A DNA stretch of 64,000 bases, from assembly GCF_011683955.1 (NCBI RefSeq), contig NZ_JAAQPI010000009.1, positions 62,001 through 126,000 of the forward strand, in the 5' to 3' direction. Positions 52,797 through 61,724 of the stretch are shown piece by piece (position 1 is the stretch's first letter; the number at the start of each line of letters is the position of its first letter). The stretch is from Pseudomaricurvus alkylphenolicus (GTDB taxonomy: Bacteria > Pseudomonadota > Gammaproteobacteria > Pseudomonadales > Cellvibrionaceae). The notes under the pieces were generated by a model. It was not told the DNA's origin, searched no databases, and saw only the letters and a program-made list of their open reading frames with translations. The position numbers and the translations under genes were made by a program.

Positions 52797-55148
52797 ATGA
52801 AATACTACAGTAATCCACGCGCCAATAGACTGGCGAAGGAAATCTCAGCCCTTACGAAAGTCGCGGGCAGCGCAGCTGCTTTAGCAATTTTCATTCCAGT
52901 ATGCGCAAACGCACAAGAAGGATGGGCGATAGAGGAGATAGTGGTCACCGCTCAAAGGCGCACTGAAAATATCAACGACGTGGGAATCACCGTAAATGCT
53001 TTCAGCGGCGAACAGATGAAGGAGCTGGGTATCAAAACCGCGACGGACATGGCTCAGCACACCCCCGGCATGACACTGACTGAAGCGGCCCCCAATGGAA
53101 TACCTGTGTACACCCTTCGTGGCATGGGGTTTGATGACTACAGCGCGGGCTCCAACTCGACAGTTGGCGTGTATGTCAACCAGGTGGCTCTGCCTTATCC
53201 GGTCATGACCAGCGGCCAGATGTTCGACATAGAGCGCATCGAGGTGCTCAAGGGCGCCCAGGGCGATCTCTACGGGCGCAACAGTACCGGTGGCGCCATT
53301 AATTTTATCTCTAACAAGCCCGCCGAGTACTTCGGTGCCGGCTTTAGCCTGGACTATGGTCGCTACGATTATGCCAAAGTGGATGGCTATATTACTGGTG
53401 CTCTCAATGACGCGGTGCAGGGTCGATTTGCATTCACCACCACCCGGCAGGACGAAGGCATCCAAAAACATCTGGTAACGGGTGAAAGGCTGGGCAAACA
53501 GGATAAATCCGCTGCAAGGGCCTTGCTTAATTGGAATGTCAGCGAAAACCTTAGTGTGCTGGCTGATTTTCACATCGCCCAGGACGACTCCGATCATTGG
53601 GCGCAACAGGCCTACAAAGTCGTCGATGTTTCCGGAGGAACGCTGACACCGGTTAATCCTGCGGAACTCAACCCCAGCAGCCCTCGCGATGCAGCCTGGG
53701 ACCTCAAACCGCAGAAAGACCAGGACAGCAGCGGTGGGTCGATCACCGTCGACTGGGCTCTAAACGACGTACTGAGCCTGACCTCCATCAGCGCTTATGA
53801 TCAGTTCGAACGCGACGATACCAGCGACTGGGACGGTACCAGCCTTGAGGATTTCAATATTCGCAACGTCACAGAGATTGACAGCTACAGCCAGGAGTTG
53901 CGCCTGAGTGCGAATGGTGATCGCTACAGCTGGATCGCAGGCCTTTATCTTTCCAGCGATACCGTCGATGAGGCCTATCACGCCTGGTTGAGTGATTCTG
54001 GCGCGAGTTTAGGGGTTTTCGGGGAGGTCGAAAGCCGCTACCAGCAGGAAACCGATACGCGCGCATTATTCGGGCATGCCGAGTTGGAGTTGAACGAGCA
54101 GTGGCATCTGTCCGTGGGAACCCGTTACACCCATGAAAAACGCAGCTGGCAGGGCTGCACCTACGACGTTGATGGAGGGGTGGCCGTACTCTATGAATTT
54201 CAAGGCATACGCAAGTTTGGAAATGCGCCATTTGAGCTGGGCGACTGCTCAACCATCGACAGTGCCAATGGCAATTTTAATCTGCAAACCGGCTATCTGG
54301 AGGTGGATAACACCCCTTTTAAGAATGAGATGGTGACTGAGAATGTCTCCGCCAAGATAACCCTCGACTATGCGGCCAGTGAAGATATCCTGATTTACGC
54401 TACGCTCGGCACGGGCTTTAAGTCGGGTGGTTACAACGGCGCGCTGGCCAACGATATTGCGCAGCTCGCCCCCTATCAGGAGGAAGAAACCACAGCTCTG
54501 GAACTGGGCGTCAAAGCGACTCTGCTCAACAACACTATGCAGCTGAACGGAGCTCTCTTCCACTATGACTACCGCGACAAGCAAGTGGTGGGGTCAGTCG
54601 ACACCTTTCTTGGCCCGCTGACCACCACCGTAAACGTTCCCCGTTCCGAAATCGAAGGGGCGGAACTGGAGTTGCAATGGCGGCCACTGGCGGGGTTGGA
54701 TTTGAAACTGGGCGTAGCCTACCTGGACACCCTGGTAAAAGAATATGACTCCCTGAGCTCGGTATTCACCAGCATTACCAACGCCAAGGGCGCCGAATTG
54801 CCCAACACGGCGCAGTGGCAGTACAACGGTCTTATCGGTTACGAATTTGCGATTACGGATGGAATGCTTATTCGTATGGTCACCAACTTTAGCTATTCCG
54901 ACAGCTACTACAACCATCTGGAAGGCTCATTGGGCAAGGTGGATGAGTGGCATGTGGAAGACTACTGGCTGGTCAACGCTCGCCTGGCACTGGCCGCCGA
55001 AGACGGCAGCTGGGAGGTGGCCCTCTGGAGCCGCAATCTCGAGGACAAACATTACTACGTCAGCAGCAGCTTCGGCACCGACACCATTAACCGACCCGCC
55101 GGGCCCGGCAATACTTACGGTATTAATTTCAGTTACCACTGGATGTAA
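52797..55148 (+). CDS. TonB-dependent outer-membrane receptor
   Basis: The 783-residue product has a long N-terminal region with a signal segment (AGSAAALAIFIPVCANAQ), then IEEIVVTAQRRTENINDVG, a plug with IEVLKGAQGDLYGRNSTGGA and a barrel. It ends FSYHWM, so the very last residue is Met and not the usual Phe; the penultimate Trp may still serve the assembly signal. GGGAG precedes the ATG. It starts an operon with a Tat-exported FAD enzyme, a lipoprotein and a membrane protein, and an AraC-type site lies upstream. Likely imports the substrate of that FAD enzyme or of the molybdenum hydroxylase. Confidence 0.9.
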   Translation: MKYYSNPRANRLAKEISALTKVAGSAAALAIFIPVCANAQEGWAIEEIVVTAQRRTENINDVGITVNAFSGEQMKELGIKTATDMAQHTPGMTLTEAAPNGIPVYTLRGMGFDDYSAGSNSTVGVYVNQVALPYPVMTSGQMFDIERIEVLKGAQGDLYGRNSTGGAINFISNKPAEYFGAGFSLDYGRYDYAKVDGYITGALNDAVQGRFAFTTTRQDEGIQKHLVTGERLGKQDKSAARALLNWNVSENLSVLADFHIAQDDSDHWAQQAYKVVDVSGGTLTPVNPAELNPSSPRDAAWDLKPQKDQDSSGGSITVDWALNDVLSLTSISAYDQFERDDTSDWDGTSLEDFNIRNVTEIDSYSQELRLSANGDRYSWIAGLYLSSDTVDEAYHAWLSDSGASLGVFGEVESRYQQETDTRALFGHAELELNEQWHLSVGTRYTHEKRSWQGCTYDVDGGVAVLYEFQGIRKFGNAPFELGDCSTIDSANGNFNLQTGYLEVDNTPFKNEMVTENVSAKITLDYAASEDILIYATLGTGFKSGGYNGALANDIAQLAPYQEEETTALELGVKATLLNNTMQLNGALFHYDYRDKQVVGSVDTFLGPLTTTVNVPRSEIEGAELELQWRPLAGLDLKLGVAYLDTLVKEYDSLSSVFTSITNAKGAELPNTAQWQYNGLIGYEFAITDGMLIRMVTNFSYSDSYYNHLEGSLGKVDEWHVEDYWLVNARLALAAEDGSWEVALWSRNLEDKHYYVSSSFGTDTINRPAGPGNTYGINFSYHWM

Positions 55149-55167
55149 TTAAAACAGGAAGCTTCGC

Positions 55168-57123
55168 ATGGGTAAGAATATCACTCGGCGCGATTTGCTG
55201 AACGGAATGGCACTTTCGTTGGCAGGAGCGACGATCGCCTCAAAGACAGTGCTGGCAGACACCATTACTCACGCTAACCGCAGCACAATTAAGGGAAATG
55301 CGGCAGGTGGTCAGCAGTGTTTGCCTGACGACTATTACCCACCGTTGAAAAACGGGATTCGCGGCAGCCACAAGGGTTCGTTTGAAGTGGCGCACGACCT
55401 GGCCTGGCGGGGCAATCGCCCCCGGCAGTACGAAGATAGTGGCGAAGAGTACGACCTGGTGGTGGTAGGAGCAGGGATCAGCGGCCTGGCGGCCGCCTAT
55501 TTTTATCAAAAGCATTCCGGCGGCAATCAGAAAATTCTGCTACTGGACAATCACGATGATTTTGGTGGTCATGCCAAGCGCAATGAGTTTCACTCCCAGG
55601 GCAATATGCTACTTGGTTTTGGCGGCAGCCAGAACCTCGAGCATTCTGATAACTACAGCGTTGTTTCTCGCGAGCTGCTTGAAGAGCTGGGGGTTGATTT
55701 CGAAAAACTGAGGCAGGCGATGGATCCGGAGTTTGCTCTGGCGAAGATGGACAAACCTATCGGCATGTTTTTGGAAACCGATACCAGTGCCAACATTGTA
55801 GCGGGTGAGTGGTTTTCTGCCGGGCTGGGGTTTGGAGATTATAAAAGCCTACTCAAAAAACTGGATCTTCCGGAAGACGAAACAACACGTCTGATGAGCT
55901 TTTATGGCGGCGACAAAGATTATCTCGACGGACTGTCGCTCACTGAAAAACTTGAGTACATCAAAACCACCGCCTACAACGATTATCTCAAGGATAAAGT
56001 TGGATTAACCAACCAGGCTTTGGCGTTATTTGATACATTTTTACGCGCCAATTATGCCGTTGGTGGTGACTGCCTATCGGTGACGGAGGCCTTGATGAGC
56101 GGAGCTCCGGGTTTACGGTCCTTAGGCTGGCTGGGTCATTTGGGTGTAAAGCTGACTGTCGACCCCAAGAATTTATATGAAGCAAAATATTTCCCCGATG
56201 GCAATGCCAGTATTGCCAGACTCTTGGTAAGAAAGCTAATCCCTGGAGTCGCGTCGGGCAATGATATGTTCGACATAGCTACGGCAAAATTCGATTACAA
56301 AAAGCTGGATCAGCCCGATAGTTTGGTCAAACTAAGGCTAAACAGTACGGCCGTGCATGTGCAGAACTTATCGGATAACCAAGTTGCTGTTTCCTATGTT
56401 GATAAATCCAATGGCAAAGAGGGTGGAGCTGCGCAGAGAAACATCACAGTAAAAGCCAAACGCTGCATTTTGGCCTGTTACAACGGTATTATCCCGCACC
56501 TGTGCCCTGAGCTTCCTGAATCGCAAAAAGAGAATCTCAAATACGGCGTAAAATGCCCATTGGTTTACGTAAATGTACTGTTACGTGACGGTGCTGTGAT
56601 CAACAAAGCCGGTGCAAAAATGTTCAATTGCCCCGACAGTCACTATGACTGGGTGGCGACGGCGCCGTTGACCGCTATAGGTGACTACAGCGCGAAGGTG
56701 GTCGACGGTCAGCCTGCAGTACTGTTTATGAGCAAAACCCCACCGCCGCAGCGAGACGGCGATAATCCACAACAGACAGCCAGAGATCTCCTACGACTCG
56801 GCCGTTACAAGCTGTATACCACGCCTTTTTCGGAATACGAGGCCAATGTCAGGCAGCAACTCAATGCCATGTTTGGCCCTTACGGGTTCGATGCCGATCG
56901 AGACATTGAGGCCATCACCGTTAACCGCTGGTCACACGGCTATGCCTATCAATATATGGACCTGTTTGACCCCGAGTGGCCAGCGGGCGAGGCACCCCAC
57001 GAACTGGGCCGCAAACCTTTCGGTAACATAACCATTGCCAACTCAGATTCGGAGGCCTACGCCTATGTCGATGGCGCCATTGACGCCGCGTGGCGTGCCG
57101 TCAAAGAGCAACTGCTGAAGTAG
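55168..57123 (+). CDS. Tat-exported FAD-dependent amine oxidoreductase, spermidine-dehydrogenase-like
   Basis: The 651-residue protein opens with a twin-arginine signal (MGKNITRRDLLNGMALSLAG). Its FAD-binding motif is DLVVVGAGISGLAAAYFYQK near residue 95, followed by LLLDNHDDFGGHAKRNEF. The C-terminal flavin region is INVNRWSHGYAYQYMDL-like (TVNRWSHGYAYQYMD) with ITIANSDSEAYAYVDGAIDA. Length and layout resemble periplasmic spermidine dehydrogenase (SpdH), which cleaves polyamines, but the substrate may differ. It lies 19 bp after the TBDR. Secretion agrees with oxidation of an imported amine in the periplasm. Confidence 0.78.
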   Translation: MGKNITRRDLLNGMALSLAGATIASKTVLADTITHANRSTIKGNAAGGQQCLPDDYYPPLKNGIRGSHKGSFEVAHDLAWRGNRPRQYEDSGEEYDLVVVGAGISGLAAAYFYQKHSGGNQKILLLDNHDDFGGHAKRNEFHSQGNMLLGFGGSQNLEHSDNYSVVSRELLEELGVDFEKLRQAMDPEFALAKMDKPIGMFLETDTSANIVAGEWFSAGLGFGDYKSLLKKLDLPEDETTRLMSFYGGDKDYLDGLSLTEKLEYIKTTAYNDYLKDKVGLTNQALALFDTFLRANYAVGGDCLSVTEALMSGAPGLRSLGWLGHLGVKLTVDPKNLYEAKYFPDGNASIARLLVRKLIPGVASGNDMFDIATAKFDYKKLDQPDSLVKLRLNSTAVHVQNLSDNQVAVSYVDKSNGKEGGAAQRNITVKAKRCILACYNGIIPHLCPELPESQKENLKYGVKCPLVYVNVLLRDGAVINKAGAKMFNCPDSHYDWVATAPLTAIGDYSAKVVDGQPAVLFMSKTPPPQRDGDNPQQTARDLLRLGRYKLYTTPFSEYEANVRQQLNAMFGPYGFDADRDIEAITVNRWSHGYAYQYMDLFDPEWPAGEAPHELGRKPFGNITIANSDSEAYAYVDGAIDAAWRAVKEQLLK

Positions 57124-57156
57124 TACCACCCGGACTGAGCACAATTTGGAAACAAT

Positions 57157-57759
57157 ATGATGAAGAAACTTACGAAACTCTTTGCTCTCCTTATAGCAAC
57201 CACCAGTTTAGTTGCTTGTTCTGCCAACGCCATCAACGGTAAAGAAGATATGAATGTAGACGTTATTGACACAGAATCCAGACGTGAATTTATCGATTTA
57301 CTCGACTACGAGCTCCAGAATCGTGCCTTTGCGTTGAAACTTATGGAAGCGGCGGTAGAAAAAGGAAGTGGTAATGAGGCATTGCCTTTCCTCAAAGCCT
57401 ACTTGGCGTTGGAGAAACTCAATCAACGGCATTTCGCCTCTGTTGCAAAAGAGTACAACCTGGATATGAAACCCCGTTGGTGGACGCGTACACGTACTAC
57501 TCTGGCACTGTTGGGTACCGCATTGTTACCGGAAACATCGTTGAAGTCAGTACATAAAGCGACCGTAAAATATGTTGCTCAACTTCAGAGGCTTGAGAGC
57601 CTGTCAGCAGAGCAGCACAAGCGGTTCTTTCGCTACGTGGTAGCCCAGGAGCAGGCACAAGCCGATGCCGTTGGTCTGGTACTGGCAGGCGATATGGAAC
57701 AGGGTGCAAGCCTGCTAAACGATTTTGTTCAGGAATATCAGAATCATACGTTTAACTAA
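57157..57759 (+). CDS. Putative lipoprotein of unknown function
   Basis: The 200-residue protein has a lipoprotein signal (MMKKLTKLFALLIATTSLVA then Cys in the LVAC lipobox). The mature part is mostly helical (DLLDYELQNRAFALKLMEAA; GNEALPFLKAYLALEKLNQR; HKRFFRYVVAQEQAQADAVG) and might form a helical bundle. No family recognised. It is 33 bp after the FAD enzyme gene and may serve as its membrane-associated partner. Confidence 0.7.
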   Translation: MMKKLTKLFALLIATTSLVACSANAINGKEDMNVDVIDTESRREFIDLLDYELQNRAFALKLMEAAVEKGSGNEALPFLKAYLALEKLNQRHFASVAKEYNLDMKPRWWTRTRTTLALLGTALLPETSLKSVHKATVKYVAQLQRLESLSAEQHKRFFRYVVAQEQAQADAVGLVLAGDMEQGASLLNDFVQEYQNHTFN

Positions 57760-57778
57760 ACATCGAGAGGTATAGGAG

Positions 57779-58192
57779 ATGCTTGAGGCATTGAACATTC
57801 TTCGCTGGATATTTGGTTCCTATTATTTGCTGGTGGGCATAGCCGTTGCCTTGTCATTGCTGGGGGTCATTCCAGGCGCTGACAGGATTGATTTTGGCAA
57901 GGGCATCAATGATTTTATTGCGGCCCTGGAAAGAACAGGATTCGCACTGGGTGCGCTGGCGGTAACCTACACGGTAGCGGGCGCTCTGATTCTAAGCCAC
58001 AAAACCGCCCATCTGGGCATCGTGATACTCGCCCCTGCAGTGGTTATGATTTTCCTGACGCATCTGTTTGTAGAAGAAGGCGCACCGGTTTGGGGGTCGT
58101 TACATATGGCGATATTGATGGCGCTGGCTTGGCAATATCGGCATGGATATGCATCGCTGTTTGACTTTAATGGCACAGCCGCCATGGGCTAG
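57779..58192 (+). CDS. Small four-helix inner-membrane protein
   Basis: The 137-residue protein has about four hydrophobic segments (FGSYYLLVGIAVALSLLGVI; LGALAVTYTVAGALILSH; LGIVILAPAVVMIFLTHLFV; LHMAILMALAWQYRHG). It begins 19 bp after the lipoprotein gene with AGAGGTATAGGAG upstream. It resembles DoxX-like or small quinone-linked membrane proteins in size and topology only. As the last gene of the operon it could link the periplasmic FAD enzyme to the respiratory chain; this is inference. Confidence 0.65.
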   Translation: MLEALNILRWIFGSYYLLVGIAVALSLLGVIPGADRIDFGKGINDFIAALERTGFALGALAVTYTVAGALILSHKTAHLGIVILAPAVVMIFLTHLFVEEGAPVWGSLHMAILMALAWQYRHGYASLFDFNGTAAMG

Positions 58193-58319
58193 GCTAATAC
58201 GGGGGATGTACCCTTGTCATGCCGATGTTCTTCATGGTAACCGTTTTGTGTCGGCGATTGGTCAGATTGCTGGGCGGTGAAGGAGAGTCCTGTACTCGCT
58301 GAACGCGAGAATTGGTGCC

Positions 58320-60827
58320 TCAATGCCCCTCACATTGCAAATCCGCCGTAGCAACCTGGCCTGGCACAATCTGCACCCGGCTGATACTCAGACCCAGCTC
58401 GCCCTCCGTCATTAAAACAAATGGCGTGTCTACACGCTTGAGATTCAGTCCCGCTTCAGTGAAACAACGCAGGTCGATATTGAGCCGCCGCCATCCCCAG
58501 GTGGCCTGTCGAACTAACCAATCCGTGATCTCGACTCTTGCTGAGCAGGGATAACCGCAATCGATGCGCGCAACTACCGGAGCCGTTGGAGCGCTTTCCA
58601 CTTTTACATCGATACTGAGTACTGCATCTCGGTTCTCAAAGGGCGACAAATCGTGTGGCGTTTTGTCCTGCAAGTGGATCTGAGCTGCTCTCTCGCCGCT
58701 CCAAACCAGGCTGCGGGCATCCCCTTGGCGCACTCTGCGAGTGGTGGTTGCGACCAAATTGGCTTTCACTTCGCTGACCACCCGTTCGCCGTCGACAAGC
58801 ACTTGCCAGTTATGCTCATTGCCCAGGTAGAGTTTCCAGGGGGCGATCGGTTGTCCGTCAAACAACATCAGGGGCTGCTCACCTATCTTCAGTACCTGTG
58901 TTTCTATTTCTGCCAAGCGTTCCGGCAGTGTGTCCTGTTCACCATAGCGCAGCCCATAGCCCACCGGAAAAAGTGTCTCCCGTGTCTTGCCGCCGGGCCA
59001 GCTGAACGGCAGGCGCCCTTGCAGATCGTGGTTGATGTTGCCATCGGGGCGGCGAAATATCACATCGGTAACTCCGGCTCCTTCTGAGCCTGGCAGCCAA
59101 GCCGCGATAAACGCGTCTGAGGCATTCAGCTCTTTGTTGACTAACCGTGGCCGACCGGACAGAAAAATGGACACCACCGGTATTCCCCGGTTTTTTAAAC
59201 GGCGCAACAGTTTGACATCCCGATGGGTGCTGGCCTGGTAGCTCAGATCGTCCAGATCCCCGAGAAACTCCGCGTAGGGGTCCTCCCCAAACACGACTAT
59301 GGCGACATCGGGTTTGCGCGAAAACTCGCCCTCTTCGCTTAAAACCGCCTGTCCACCCGCTGCCGTCACCAAGGTGTTAATCGCCTGGTAAATGGAGGTG
59401 GCACCTGGAAAATCGTCGTTGGTATTATCGTTGCCCTGCCAGCTCAGGCTCCAACCACCGCTTTGTTTAGCAATAGTGTTGGCGCCGTCACCCGCCACCA
59501 AGACCCGTTGCCTGGGGGCCAGCGGTAGTAACTGGTCCCGGTTTTTCAGTAACACCAACGATTGCCGTACGGCGTCGCGGGCCAGAGACCGGTGAGCACT
59601 GCTGCCAATCTCGTTCAGCGGTGGCAGGGCGGGTCCATCAAAAAGACCTGCCCGCAGTTTCACTCGCAGGATTCGCCTGACGGCGTCATTAATACGCGAT
59701 AGCTGAATTTCGCCGGCCTGAACCTGCTCCACAGTATTGTGCAGCAAGTCTCGCCAATCCGTGGGGGCCATCAGCATATCGATACCGGCGTTGATGGCAG
59801 CGGCGCAGCGGCTGGCGCTGCAACCCTGAACATCACTGTGGCCGTTCCAGTCCCCAACCACCAAACCGCCAAAACCCAGGCGCCCCTTTAATACCTCGGT
59901 CAACAGATAGCGATGTGTGTGCAATTTGCGATCCTGCCAGCTGCTCAGCGACACCATCACCACCTGAACACCGGCCTGCAGCGCCGCGACATAGGGAGGC
60001 AAGTCCCACTGGCGCAGTCGTGTTTCGTCCCCGCTGTAATTGCCGCGGTCGCGACCACCCTCAGTACCGCCGTCACCCAGGAAATGCTTGGCGGTTGCCA
60101 ACATTTGAACCTGATCAGCATACACGGGTCCCTTTTGGACCCCTTGCAGGCCCAACACAGCCGCTTTGGCGCTGGTGGCCACCCATTGGGGATCGGCACC
60201 AAATGATTCGAAGGTACGGCCCCAGCGCAGGTCGCGAACCACCGACACGGTAGGGGCAAAGGTCCAGTGAATACCGGTCGCAAGCACTTCTTTGCGGGTG
60301 GCCTCGGCAATGTCTTTGATCAATGCCGGATTACCGGTGGCTCCCAGGGCGACATTGTGCGGGAACAGGGTAGCGCCCAAGACGCCGTTGTGACCATGAA
60401 CGGCGTCAGTGCCCCAAAGTACGGGAATAGCCACGCCACCTTTGTCGGTATTTAAAGAGGCCTCCCGATAGGCTTGCGCCAGTGACCGCCAGGCAGCTGG
60501 CGAGGCCCTCTTGTCTTGCCCCGGGGAGGAACCACCGCCGTTCAAAACCGCCCCCAGACGGTAGCGTTTGACCTCCTCAGGAGTTGCCGATTTGATTTCG
60601 GCCATGATCATCTGCGCCACTTTGTCCCTCAGCGTCATTTTTGACATCAGCTGATCAATGGCTTGTTCCAGTGTGGGGTCGCGGGGGAAATGTGGAGACA
60701 GCCGTGGCCACTTGTTTAGATTGGCGTTTGGATCACGGCTGATTTGCCCTGAACAGGACAGCAGCGCGGTCAATATGAGCAGCAACAGGGCTTTATAGAT
60801 ACCTCGCCAATGAGTGTGTTTTGCCAT
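58320..60827 (-). CDS. Glycoside hydrolase family 3 beta-glucosidase/exo-glucanase, lipoprotein
   Basis: The 835-residue protein has a lipoprotein signal (LLLLILTALLSC). The GH3 N-terminal barrel has VLWGTDAVHGHNGVLGATLF, KHFLGDGGTEGGRDRG and the nucleophile Asp in GGLVVGDWNGHSDVQG (near residue 325). The GH3 C-terminal domain follows (LVLLKNRDQLLPLAPRQRVL, VVFGEDPYAEFLGDL), then an ExoP-type galactose-binding-like domain (IGEQPLMLFDGQPIAPWKLY). This order matches marine exo-1,3/1,4-beta-glucanases. It probably acts outside or in the periplasm, releasing glucose from beta-glucans such as laminarin or cello-oligosaccharides. No other polysaccharide genes are adjacent. Confidence 0.92.
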   Translation of the reverse strand: MAKHTHWRGIYKALLLLILTALLSCSGQISRDPNANLNKWPRLSPHFPRDPTLEQAIDQLMSKMTLRDKVAQMIMAEIKSATPEEVKRYRLGAVLNGGGSSPGQDKRASPAAWRSLAQAYREASLNTDKGGVAIPVLWGTDAVHGHNGVLGATLFPHNVALGATGNPALIKDIAEATRKEVLATGIHWTFAPTVSVVRDLRWGRTFESFGADPQWVATSAKAAVLGLQGVQKGPVYADQVQMLATAKHFLGDGGTEGGRDRGNYSGDETRLRQWDLPPYVAALQAGVQVVMVSLSSWQDRKLHTHRYLLTEVLKGRLGFGGLVVGDWNGHSDVQGCSASRCAAAINAGIDMLMAPTDWRDLLHNTVEQVQAGEIQLSRINDAVRRILRVKLRAGLFDGPALPPLNEIGSSAHRSLARDAVRQSLVLLKNRDQLLPLAPRQRVLVAGDGANTIAKQSGGWSLSWQGNDNTNDDFPGATSIYQAINTLVTAAGGQAVLSEEGEFSRKPDVAIVVFGEDPYAEFLGDLDDLSYQASTHRDVKLLRRLKNRGIPVVSIFLSGRPRLVNKELNASDAFIAAWLPGSEGAGVTDVIFRRPDGNINHDLQGRLPFSWPGGKTRETLFPVGYGLRYGEQDTLPERLAEIETQVLKIGEQPLMLFDGQPIAPWKLYLGNEHNWQVLVDGERVVSEVKANLVATTTRRVRQGDARSLVWSGERAAQIHLQDKTPHDLSPFENRDAVLSIDVKVESAPTAPVVARIDCGYPCSARVEITDWLVRQATWGWRRLNIDLRCFTEAGLNLKRVDTPFVLMTEGELGLSISRVQIVPGQVATADLQCEGH

Positions 60828-60893
60828 GTGGGGGTCGAAAGTTTGCCAGGGACTCCAAGAATACTAGTAGAAAAAGGAGTCACCAGCTGCTGT

Positions 60894-61700
60894 TTATTCC
60901 CACTTGGGCGCACGTTTTTCCAGAAACGCCGTAATGCCTTCTTTGGCATCCGGACTCTGTAAACAGGCATCCAGTTGCTCGCGCAGAAAGGGAAGAGCGC
61001 TGTCAAAGTCCATGGCGTCCTGTTGGACATAGGCCGCCAGCCCCATGCTCATGGAGCCAGGGGCCAGACTGGCCAGCTCGGTTGCCAGGCTGGCGACGTG
61101 ATCCTGTAAAGAGTCCGCTGGTACAGCCTCGTTAATCAGTCCCCATTTTTCGGCCTTGTCGGTAGAAATGGCATTACCGCGCATCACAAAATCGAGGGCT
61201 GCCCGCTGGGGCATAACCCGGAACAATCCGCCCATGACCATAAAGGGCCAGATGCCGCGTTTGATTTCCGGTGCGGAGAACTTTACGCCCTCGGCGGCAA
61301 TTGCATGGGTCACATTGCAGAGGAACAGCAGGGCTCCGGCAAACAGGTTGCCCTGCACACAGGCTATAGACGGTTTATTGAGATGACGAATTCGCAGGGC
61401 GATATCGTCGGTGCCGCCGCGAACGGGTACCGTGGATGTGGTTTCACTGGCCTTACCGCTCATCATGGACAGGTCGCCGCCGGCGCAGAAGACATCGCCA
61501 TTGGCTGCCAGTACCACCACGCGAATATCTCTTTCCTGTTTGGCGTAATCCAGGGCGTAGATGATCTCAGCCGCCATGGCGGCGTTAATGGCGTTTTTAC
61601 GCTCCGGGCGGTTGAGGCGGATGGTGAGGATATGGTCTTTGATGTCGATTTCAACGGCTTCGAAGATCAAGCCTTCCAGAGATAGTTTTTCTGCAGTCAT
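60894..61700 (-). CDS. Enoyl-CoA hydratase/isomerase family protein of an Atu-like operon
   Basis: The 268-residue crotonase has ILTIRLNRPERKNAINAAMA, the oxyanion segment LAANGDVFCAGGDLSMMSG and CVQGNLFAGALLFLCNVTHA. The second region (FSAPEIKRGIWPFMVMGGLF) has the E-x-x-x-G pattern. It follows the AtuA-like gene by 24 bp. In acyclic-terpene utilisation AtuE hydrates isohexenylglutaconyl-CoA; this protein may be the equivalent, or serve a leucine/isovalerate-type branch. It carries 3' no further gene on its strand before the GH3 gene. Confidence 0.85.
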   Translation of the reverse strand: MTAEKLSLEGLIFEAVEIDIKDHILTIRLNRPERKNAINAAMAAEIIYALDYAKQERDIRVVVLAANGDVFCAGGDLSMMSGKASETTSTVPVRGGTDDIALRIRHLNKPSIACVQGNLFAGALLFLCNVTHAIAAEGVKFSAPEIKRGIWPFMVMGGLFRVMPQRAALDFVMRGNAISTDKAEKWGLINEAVPADSLQDHVASLATELASLAPGSMSMGLAAYVQQDAMDFDSALPFLREQLDACLQSPDAKEGITAFLEKRAPKWE

Positions 61701-61724
61701 TGTTTGTCTCTCATTCTTCTCTTT

